Assembly (NCBI GenBank): GCA_039184415.1
Contig: JBCDBB010000025.1
Coordinates: 1-30,931 of the forward strand
Direction of reading: 5' to 3'
DNA from: JANSYP01 sp039184415
GTDB lineage: Bacteria > Pseudomonadota > Alphaproteobacteria > Rhodobacterales > Rhodobacteraceae
Length of the DNA stretch: 30,931 bases
Positions 25,407 to 30,931 of this stretch are shown one piece after another. Under the pieces are notes generated by a model. The model was not told the DNA's origin. It saw nothing but the letters and a program-made list of their open reading frames with translations, and searched no databases. A program made the translations under genes and the position numbers. The number at the start of each line of letters is the position of its first letter. Position 1 is the stretch's first letter.

Positions 25407-25697
25407 ATGACCGGTCAATCGCGCAGCATTCAGGATATCCTCACGGAGCGGATGAGGATCATCCAGGACATCGCCTGGGCCAATTCCGAACAGCTCCGTC
25501 TGAACCAGCTGGCCAACGGTCTGATGGTTCTCGAGTTGAAGGATGCCCGCGACGGCGTTGCCGAATGCACCAAGGACGAAGCGCGAAACCGCAACGACGC
25601 GGCGCTGGAGGCCAACATGGCAAAGATCAACCAGTTGGAGGCCGAACTCGCGGCCCTGGATGGTGAGCTCGAACGCGTCGCGAAGAAGGACCCATGA
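25407..25697 (+). CDS. Small coiled-coil protein of unknown function (96 residues)
   Basis: The 96-residue protein is strongly helical with a likely coiled coil in its second half (ANMAKINQLEAELAALDGEL with heptad-spaced leucines) and no membrane or export signal. No ribosome-binding site is visible before the ATG, which hints at translational coupling to something upstream. The stop is followed immediately by the ATG of the propeller gene (TGAATG at 25695-25700), so the two are in one operon and may act together. No family is recognised. Confidence 0.7.
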   Translation: MTGQSRSIQDILTERMRIIQDIAWANSEQLRLNQLANGLMVLELKDARDGVAECTKDEARNRNDAALEANMAKINQLEAELAALDGELERVAKKDP

Positions 25698-26834
25698 ATG
25701 TCACAACATAAGCCACCGCGCGCGATGTCGCTGTTCGATCTGATTGCCCGGACCTGGGCTCTGGATTGCGGAGTGCGGCAGGTTCTTTTCAACCGCTCCG
25801 GGACCTCGCTCGCTGCAGTGCTCGAGGATGGGCGGATAGCCTTTGTTTCCGTGAAGGATGCGGAGCATCCCGAAGCGCGGGTGCGGGTCGAAGCCGATAC
25901 CGGGCGCGCGAGCATTCGTCCGCGCTCCAAACCGCTGCCGGCACCGGTCCTCAGCGAAACGCCTGTTGCGCGCCTGGACGTGGCGCCGTGCCGACAGGGA
26001 GCGCAGGGCTTTGCCTTTGCCCATGCCGGGACCGGCGCGCTCTGGCGTGCCACCGCGCGAGGTCAGACCCTTGTGATGAAGGCCGCACGCGAGGATCCCG
26101 TCACCGCGCTGGCTTCACTGCCACGGACGGGGCGGATCGCGCTGGCTCATGGGAACAGGCTCGCTTTGGTCGCAGAGGAGGCCGGGGCCGAGGTCGCCTC
26201 GGTCGATCTCCCGCACGGTGTTCATCGGATCGCCCCGTCGGGCGACGGGCGTCTGCTGGCCGGTTGGGGCGACGGCCTGGTGAGCATCGTGGCAGCCGAT
26301 GAGCTTCGGGCGCGCGCTCCGGTCGTTAGCGAGGGCGCGGTGCTGGACCTCGCGTGGTCTCCGTGCAACCGCTGGCTCGTGGCGGGCTGTGCGGACAAGG
26401 CGGTGTTTCTGCTCGATGCTGCCACCGGCGCCTCGGACCGGATCGTCGATTTTCCCGAAGCCGTCCGCGCCGTCGCGTTCAGTGACAAGGCCGGTGCGAT
26501 GATCGCCGCCGGTGCCTTTCGCGTCGCCGGATGGACACTGCCTGATCTGCCTTTTGGCGAGCATCAGGGGACCCCGATCGAGACCGGAAAGCCGGGTCTC
26601 ATGATCGTGGATCTCGTCGCGGCCAACCCCACGCGCGACCTGTGTGCCGTGAGCTATGCCAACGGGCTGGTGGTGATCTGCCGGATTGCCGATCCCGATG
26701 AGATGCTGCTGCGCGAAGGGACGGGCGCGCGGGTCAATGCCATGGCCTGGACCGAGGACGGCGCGCATCTGGCGATCGGTGATTCCGATGGCGGACTGTC
26801 GATCGCGACCTTCCCCAGGAACATGTTCAAGTAA
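25698..26834 (+). CDS. WD40-like beta-propeller protein, cytoplasmic
   Basis: The 378-residue protein has several WD40-type repeats, for example VRQVLFNRSGTSLAAVLEDG, VLDLAWSPCNRWLVAGCADK, VRAVAFSDKAGAMIAAG and VNAMAWTEDGAHLAIGDSDG, spaced about 40-50 residues apart, enough for one propeller of about seven blades. There is no signal peptide, so it should be a cytosolic protein-protein interaction scaffold. It directly follows the coiled-coil gene and precedes a 59-residue gene by 21 bases. Its partner is unknown; the location between the activator and the sigma-54 paralogue suggests a role linked to the propane monooxygenase region, which is inference. Confidence 0.82.
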   Translation: MSQHKPPRAMSLFDLIARTWALDCGVRQVLFNRSGTSLAAVLEDGRIAFVSVKDAEHPEARVRVEADTGRASIRPRSKPLPAPVLSETPVARLDVAPCRQGAQGFAFAHAGTGALWRATARGQTLVMKAAREDPVTALASLPRTGRIALAHGNRLALVAEEAGAEVASVDLPHGVHRIAPSGDGRLLAGWGDGLVSIVAADELRARAPVVSEGAVLDLAWSPCNRWLVAGCADKAVFLLDAATGASDRIVDFPEAVRAVAFSDKAGAMIAAGAFRVAGWTLPDLPFGEHQGTPIETGKPGLMIVDLVAANPTRDLCAVSYANGLVVICRIADPDEMLLREGTGARVNAMAWTEDGAHLAIGDSDGGLSIATFPRNMFK

Positions 26835-26855
26835 CACCCACGAAAGGGAGATCCC

Positions 26856-27035
26856 ATGACGCAAGCCCTATCCGCCGAAGAACAGAGCAAGGACCGCTAT
26901 TTCCAGAAACTCGCCCAGGTTGCGGAAGAAATGGTCGGGGACCACGGAAAGGACTTTGCCGCCGGCGCGCTGGTGCTGGCGGCGCGTTGGGTGGCCGAAA
27001 ACCGTCTCGGTCAGCATGAGGAAGTCAAGCACTAG
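26856..27035 (+). CDS. Small protein of unknown function (59 residues)
   Basis: The ATG follows a clear AAAGGGAG site and starts a 59-residue acidic, helical protein (SAEEQSKDRYFQKLAQVAEE, then FAAGALVLAARWVAENRLGQ). It is too short for standard ORF cut-offs but has good codon use, a proper ribosome-binding site and a close position after the propeller gene, so it is likely the last gene of that operon. The central region is mildly amphipathic; it is not a clear membrane segment. No family is recognised. Confidence 0.7.
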   Translation: MTQALSAEEQSKDRYFQKLAQVAEEMVGDHGKDFAAGALVLAARWVAENRLGQHEEVKH

Positions 27036-28018
27036 AGGGGCTTGTCGGCATGCCTCTTGCGCCTGTCGAAGGTGTCCAGGCTCTGGACCTGACCGATGAG
27101 GATGTGGCTCAGCGGCGCGGCCAATGCGGCAAGCGAGGCGCTTGGTGACGTCGCTCCATGGGCTTTCACGGCCTTGTCCGCCGCGCCAAGCGCCTCTGTC
27201 AGGGTCGGGTCAAGCAGTTGCGCAAAGGCGCAGAACTCATGAACTCGAAATGTCGCAAATTGCAGGCTGTCGCCGTTAAGCAGCACATCACCCTGCCGCC
27301 GTGTCGGAAGCCGTGTATTGAGCGCGTTGCTATGTACCGCCGCGCCAAGCGTTGCCAGCACCGACCGGCGCCACTGCGCGTACTCGGTGTCTGCGGAATG
27401 GTCGATCCCCACACTGTAGAGCTTCTCCGAAATGCTGCGAAATGCCCGCCCGCCGGCGATATGGCGGCGCCAGAAGTCGCTGGCATCCTCGACCGTGCGG
27501 CACTCGGCGAAACGCCGGGCCAGTTTACGCCGGATCAGCAACACCAGCGCCATATCGACATCTTCGGAAATCGACCGGGCGATCTGCATTGCCGGCATCG
27601 GCAGATCGGTGAGCGCCAGCAGACGCAGCGCGGCCAACTGCTCGGTCAGGCGCGCCGAGAGTGCCGCCAAACCGTGCCATTGCGCCTGGCTCAGGCCCGG
27701 GGTTTCGTGCGCGCGCCCGGCGTTCGCGGCTTCGTGTACCGCCCGGACCCAAAGGACGCATTGGTCAAACAGAAACACGAGGTCCACATCGGCGCTGTCA
27801 GAGGATGTCTCGGACCGCCGAACCGCCCGAAACCCGGGAAGGCTGCGCACGGCGGCGTGCCAATGGCGGTCGAACTCGATACCGGCCGCCGACCAGAGCT
27901 GTGTCACGCGCGCCAGAAGCTGCGGCGACAGATTTGGATAGGACCGCTCCGGTGCGGCGCCGTTGAGGGCAATCAGGTCGCCGGTGTGGGGGGGCTCTCT
28001 CATCGAACTGCTATTCAT
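27032..28018 (-). CDS. Conserved-looking helical protein of unknown function
   Basis: From the ATG at 28018 the protein is 328 residues, all-helical in appearance and rich in alanine, leucine and arginine, with stretches such as ISEDVDMALVLLIRRKLARR and EYAQWRRSVLATLGAAVHSN. No signal peptide or membrane helix is evident and no family is recognised. Starts at 28003 (ATG) or 28054 (TTG, with AAAGGG ahead) are also possible, since none has a clear ribosome-binding site. It converges with the 59-residue gene (four-base overlap) and is divergent from the sigma-54 paralogue across about 80 bases, so both may share regulation. Confidence 0.72.
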   Translation of the reverse strand: MNSSSMREPPHTGDLIALNGAAPERSYPNLSPQLLARVTQLWSAAGIEFDRHWHAAVRSLPGFRAVRRSETSSDSADVDLVFLFDQCVLWVRAVHEAANAGRAHETPGLSQAQWHGLAALSARLTEQLAALRLLALTDLPMPAMQIARSISEDVDMALVLLIRRKLARRFAECRTVEDASDFWRRHIAGGRAFRSISEKLYSVGIDHSADTEYAQWRRSVLATLGAAVHSNALNTRLPTRRQGDVLLNGDSLQFATFRVHEFCAFAQLLDPTLTEALGAADKAVKAHGATSPSASLAALAAPLSHILIGQVQSLDTFDRRKRHADKPL

Positions 28019-28098
28019 TTGGGTCTTCGCCCAAGGATAGGCGGCCACAGTCAAGTGTGGCCAGCCCTTTGTTCGGGTCGGGCGACGGAGGGTGCAGC

Positions 28099-29343
28099 GT
28101 GCCGCTAGGACTTCGATTGCGACCCAAGCAAAACCAGGTCTTTAGGTTGGGACATTTCGTCTGCGTCCTGCAGATGTCTACGCCCGATCTCGAAGACCAT
28201 CTCGCCGAGATGGCCCTGGAAAATCCGATGCTGGTGCTAGGCCAGAGACCTGGCGGGAGCTTCGGCACGACGGATGTGCTGGAAATGACCGCCGTGGCCG
28301 ACGCCATCAGCCTCCACTCCCATGTCCTTCACGCTTTGTCGGGGCTCGTTGCGCAGGGCGGGCTGATGGAGAAACTCGTCTCCGCGCTGGTCGAAGAGCT
28401 CGAACCTTCCGGCTGGCTCGGTCGGCCGGTCGCGGAGATCGCTGCGACGCTGGACCTGTCGGAGGAACTGGTCGAGGCTGCATTGCTGGTTGTCCAGAAA
28501 CATGTCGATCCGGCCGGGCTTTTCGCCCGCAATCTCCAGGAGTGTCTTCGCCTCCAGCTTGAAGATCAGGATGCATTCAATGAGCCGTTGGCACAGGTGC
28601 TTACCCATCTTCCGGCGTTGGAGAGCGGTGGTGTTGCGGGGCTCTCTGCCGCGACCGGGTTGGAAGACAGCCAGGTTCAGGAGTGTCTTGCCACGCTTCG
28701 GCTACTCGATCCGAAACCAGGCAGCGGCTTTGACATCGACGCCACGCTGATGCGCGAACCAGATGTGCGCGTCATTCCGTCGGGCAGCGGTTGGGCGCTC
28801 GAGTTTCATGCCTCACTGCAGGCAAAGGTCGGTATCGCCACGTTACCACGCGGGCAAAAGACGCCCGAGACGGTAGAGGCGTTGGAAAGGGCTCGGGCTC
28901 TCAAACGGGCCCTGGATATCCGTCAGTCCGCGCTTGAGCAGGTGGTTCGTGAAGTGGTCGACCGTCAGAGTGCATTCTTTCGCGACGGGGCCGAGGCGCT
29001 GGTGCCGATGACCATGTCCGACGTGGCTCGGGAGACCGGGTTCCATGCAAGCACCGTCAGCCGTGTTCTGAACGAGCTCCTCATCGAGGGTCCGAACGGT
29101 ATCGTCGCCGCGCGGACGCTATTTTCCGGTGCTGCGTCCGCCCGCACGCCCCAATCCAAACCCATGGTGCAGGCACGCATCCGCGCCTTGCTCGCCGCCG
29201 AGGATCCGAGAAAGCCTCTCTCGGACCGGCGGCTGACCACGCTTCTGCAAAAAGAGGGCATTGAAGTGTCCCGCCGCGTCGTTTCGAACTACCGCGAGGG
29301 GATCGGGATTTCGCCGGCTTCGAAACGCAGGCTCCGCGCCTGA
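28099..29343 (+). CDS. rpoN: RNA polymerase sigma-54 factor (RpoN) paralogue
   Basis: A GTG start at 28099 with GGAGG seven bases upstream gives 414 residues, somewhat short for RpoN. The core-binding and DNA-binding parts are well kept: a helix-turn-helix (MTMSDVARETGFHASTVSRV) that reads the -12 element and a C-terminal RpoN box (VSRRVVSNYREGIGISPASK) for the -24 element. Region I (residues 1-45, GLRLRPKQNQVFRLGHFVCV then LQMSTPDLEDHLAEMALENP) is recognisable but lacks the usual MTPQLxQAIxLLQ core and has few glutamines. Region I is where ATP-driven activators act, so a changed region I may mean a dedicated partner. It lies next to prmA, whose leader contains a sigma-54 promoter, and is likely a specialised copy beside a housekeeping rpoN elsewhere. 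Confidence 0.95.
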   Translation: MPLGLRLRPKQNQVFRLGHFVCVLQMSTPDLEDHLAEMALENPMLVLGQRPGGSFGTTDVLEMTAVADAISLHSHVLHALSGLVAQGGLMEKLVSALVEELEPSGWLGRPVAEIAATLDLSEELVEAALLVVQKHVDPAGLFARNLQECLRLQLEDQDAFNEPLAQVLTHLPALESGGVAGLSAATGLEDSQVQECLATLRLLDPKPGSGFDIDATLMREPDVRVIPSGSGWALEFHASLQAKVGIATLPRGQKTPETVEALERARALKRALDIRQSALEQVVREVVDRQSAFFRDGAEALVPMTMSDVARETGFHASTVSRVLNELLIEGPNGIVAARTLFSGAASARTPQSKPMVQARIRALLAAEDPRKPLSDRRLTTLLQKEGIEVSRRVVSNYREGIGISPASKRRLRA

Positions 29344-29371
29344 GCAGCCTCAGAAGGTATTGCCCGAAAAA

Positions 29372-29390
29372 GATCGGTGGCGCACCGATC
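29372..29390 (+). terminator. Perfect hairpin after the sigma-54 gene
   Basis: GATCGGTG-GCG-CACCGATC is an eight-base-pair perfect inverted repeat 29 bases after the rpoN stop. No T-run follows, so it may act as an inefficient terminator or 3'-end structure, insulating rpoN from the regulated prmA promoter region. Confidence 0.5.
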
Positions 29391-29540
29391 CCTCGACGGT
29401 GCCTCCGAACATGGTGGAGTCCTTCCGCCGAAGGGCTCGATTGTTGCCTGCATATGCACTTTGGCATGGGGCGACGTGACCGCCAGCCAGGGCCATTGCC
29501 ACAACGTAGGATCCCTACTGTGCAGGCGCAGGGGGGGCCG

Positions 29541-29592
29541 CGTTACAGTCCGGTGTTACAGGGTGTTAAGGTGCTTCGGGACGGCTGTAACG
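29541..29592. promoter_or_regulatory. Upstream activator-binding repeats for the prm promoter
   Basis: Three related octamers are present: CGTTACAG (29541-29548), TGTTACAG (29554-29561) and CTGTAACG (29585-29592). The first and third are exact inverted copies; a fourth degenerate copy TGTTAAG is at 29564-29570. They lie about 140-190 bases upstream of the sigma-54 promoter, the usual place for enhancer-like sites, and match the inverted repeat at 24894-24921. Confidence 0.65.
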
Positions 29593-29650
29593 ATATGAAA
29601 CACCCTTGCCGGGGCCAAGGTGTCCCCGCCATGCGCACCGGAATGCCGGC

Positions 29651-29682
29651 AAAAAAAACTTGCAAAAAATACCGATTTAAAA
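29651..29682. promoter_or_regulatory. Phased A-tracts between activator sites and sigma-54 promoter
   Basis: Runs of eight, six and four A (29651-29658, 29664-29669, 29679-29682) are centred about 12-13 bases apart, close to helical phase, so the DNA is probably bent. Position between enhancer sites and promoter fits a loop-promoting bend, possibly with IHF; no full IHF consensus was seen. Confidence 0.45.
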
Positions 29683-29732
29683 CAGCGGCCTGAGAAGATG
29701 CCAGCCGTACTTCAGAGGCATTTCGCGGTTTC

Positions 29733-29747
29733 TGGAACCGGTCTTGC
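29733..29747 (+). promoter_or_regulatory. Sigma-54 (-24/-12) promoter of the prm operon
   Basis: TGGAACC-GGTC-TTGC matches the consensus TGGCACG-N4-TTGC at nine of eleven defined positions, with the invariant GG and GC exactly ten bases apart. Transcription should start near 29759, giving an untranslated leader of about 230 bases before prmA. The 645-base gap between rpoN and prmA (29344-29988) is thus mainly regulatory; no credible gene was found in it. Confidence 0.75.
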
Positions 29748-29946
29748 CACAAGAACTGCACAAGATGCGAGAGCCCGGATCTCTGCGGGCGGCTCAAAGA
29801 ACGAAGGATAGGGAGAGAGGCCAGACGCTCAAGCGTGATGCGCGGGGCGGCAGGCGATGTCGATCTTTTCAACCTTTGCCGAGAACTGGTGCCCGGCTGT
29901 CGGAAGGCAACGGGCGCTCAAACGAAACGGCAAAAGCCGCCAACAG

Positions 29947-29966
29947 GTGATCGGTGCACCGGTCAC
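29947..29966 (+). promoter_or_regulatory. Near-perfect 20-base palindrome ahead of the prmA ribosome-binding site
   Basis: GTGATCGGTGCACCGGTCAC pairs with itself at nine of ten positions in DNA, and the tenth is a G-U wobble in RNA. It ends nine bases before the GGAGG of prmA (29976-29980). It could be a regulator site or an mRNA hairpin affecting translation or stability. Confidence 0.4.
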
Positions 29967-29988
29967 AGAGCTATAGGAGGCTCATGGC

Positions 29989-30931
29989 ATGACTTTGACT
30001 CTCAACAAGATCACGTCTCAGCGTGGTATCTCGGTGGGGGAGGCCACCAAGAAGATCGCTGATCTGGGATGGAACCCATCCTACGTGCAGGAAGCCAACA
30101 CCTTCCCGACGGACTACAAGATCACCAAAGCCCCGCGCGATCCGATGAAACAGGTGCTGCGCTCCTACTTCCCGATGGAGGAGGAAAAGGACAACCGCGT
30201 CTATGGCGCGCTCGATGCCGCGCTTCGCGGTGACATGTTCCGCAATGTGGAGCCGCGCTGGATCGAGTGGATGAAGCTCTTCCTTGCGATCATTCCCTTC
30301 CCGGAAATCTCGGCGGCACGCTCTATGGCCATGGTCGCCCGTCTCGCGCCGGGCGAAGAGCTGCGCACCGGCTTCACCATGCAGATGGTGGACGAATTCC
30401 GGCACTCCACGATTCAGATGAACCTGAAGAAGTGGTACATGGAGAACTATATCGATCCGGCGGGCTTCGACATCACCGAAGAGGCCTTTGGCAAATGCTA
30501 CGCCACGACGATCGGCCGTCAGTTCGGTGAAGGCTTCATCACCGGCGACACCATGACCGCCGCCTGTATGTACCTGACCGTGGTTGCCGAGACAGCATTC
30601 ACGAACACGCTCTTTGTGGCTATGCCCTCTGAAGCCGCTCGCAACGGCGACTATGCGCTGCCGACCGTGTTCCTGTCCGTGCAGTCCGACGAAAGCCGCC
30701 ATATCGGCAATGGGCACTCGCTTCTGATGGCCGCATTGAAAGAGCCGGAAAACCACCTCCTGCTCGAACGCGACCTGCGCTACGCCTTCTGGCAGAACCA
30801 CGCCATCGTGGACGCGGCCATCGGCACGTTCATCGAGTACGGCACCACCAACCGCGACAAGGAGAAGGAATCCTACGCGGAGATGTGGCACCGGTGGATC
30901 TTTGAAGACGTAGCGCAGGTCGCGTTCGAGC
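29989..30931 (+). CDS. prmA: Propane 2-monooxygenase large hydroxylase subunit PrmA, 5' part
   Basis: The ATG at 29989 follows GGAGG at eight bases; an ATG five bases earlier stops at once. The 314 residues visible belong to the soluble diiron monooxygenase alpha subunits and are close to PrmA/MimA: RSYFPMEEEKDNRVYGALDA, RHSTIQMNLKKWYMENYIDP, GRQFGEGFITGD. The six diiron ligands are all present: E106, E136-x2-H139, E201, E235-x2-H238. The enzyme, with reductase, small hydroxylase and coupling subunits expected downstream, inserts oxygen into propane to make 2-propanol, and related enzymes also oxidise acetone or phenol. It is likely the first gene of a prmABCD operon driven by the sigma-54 promoter. 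The C-terminal part is outside the window. Confidence 0.93.
   Translation, partial: MTLTLNKITSQRGISVGEATKKIADLGWNPSYVQEANTFPTDYKITKAPRDPMKQVLRSYFPMEEEKDNRVYGALDAALRGDMFRNVEPRWIEWMKLFLAIIPFPEISAARSMAMVARLAPGEELRTGFTMQMVDEFRHSTIQMNLKKWYMENYIDPAGFDITEEAFGKCYATTIGRQFGEGFITGDTMTAACMYLTVVAETAFTNTLFVAMPSEAARNGDYALPTVFLSVQSDESRHIGNGHSLLMAALKEPENHLLLERDLRYAFWQNHAIVDAAIGTFIEYGTTNRDKEKESYAEMWHRWIFEDVAQVAFE

Noticed and set aside
29648..29663. CGGC-A8-CTTGC as a sigma-54 promoter
   Set aside because: GG and GC are 12 bases apart instead of 10; the element at 29733-29747 has exact spacing and a better match.
29453..29693. Short plus-strand frames in the prmA leader as possible small genes
   Set aside because: No ribosome-binding sites, poor codon use, and they overlap the activator repeats and A-tracts.
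29971..30891. A 306-residue minus-strand frame antisense to prmA
   Set aside because: The plus strand encodes PrmA with all six diiron ligands; the antisense frame is a byproduct of codon bias.

Overview
The window is GC-rich DNA (roughly two thirds G+C) with gene content, codon use and operon style typical of a marine-type alphaproteobacterium, most likely Rhodobacterales (Roseobacter group). No rRNA, tRNA, CRISPR array, insertion sequence or phage gene was seen. The species cannot be named from the sequence alone.

Left part (1-10485). On the minus strand lies a three-subunit molybdoenzyme of the DMSO-reductase family (soeA, soeB and the 5' part of soeC), most like the cytoplasm-facing sulfite dehydrogenase SoeABC. 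Upstream is a tightly coupled minus-strand operon: an FAH-family hydrolase, then a NitT/TauT-type ABC importer (binding protein, ATPase, permease), then an Ldh_2-family NAD(P)-dependent 2-hydroxyacid dehydrogenase. It is transcribed away from a divergent GntR/FCD regulator. The imported substrate is unknown, probably a small organic acid or sulfonate.

Middle part (10482-17220). A complete carbohydrate or compatible-solute uptake operon (binding protein, two permeases, MalK-type ATPase) ends in a cytoplasmic GH63-like glycosidase. A divergent LacI regulator controls it, and two matching operator-like palindromes sit in the shared promoter region.

Right part (17311-30931). An Lrp/AsnC regulator is divergent from a homodimeric-type pyruvate dehydrogenase E1 (aceE) and its single-lipoyl-domain E2 (aceF), with no E3 nearby. 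Next come an AcoR-like activator with a degenerate AAA+ domain, a GNAT acetyltransferase, a cluster of small and unassigned genes (coiled-coil protein, WD40-like propeller, 59-residue protein, 340-residue-class unknown), a divergent RpoN (sigma-54) paralogue, and the start of prmA, the large diiron subunit of a propane 2-monooxygenase. The 645-base leader of prmA shows a full sigma-54 promoter architecture: repeated TGTTACAG/CTGTAACG sites, phased A-tracts, then an exact GG-N10-GC promoter. The same TGTTACA/TGTAAC motif recurs as an inverted repeat upstream of the unassigned cluster. This suggests one regulon made of a dedicated sigma-54, an unusual activator, propane monooxygenase and the unknown genes. 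Propane oxidised through 2-propanol and acetone can end in pyruvate, which could explain a pyruvate dehydrogenase beside it; that link is inference.
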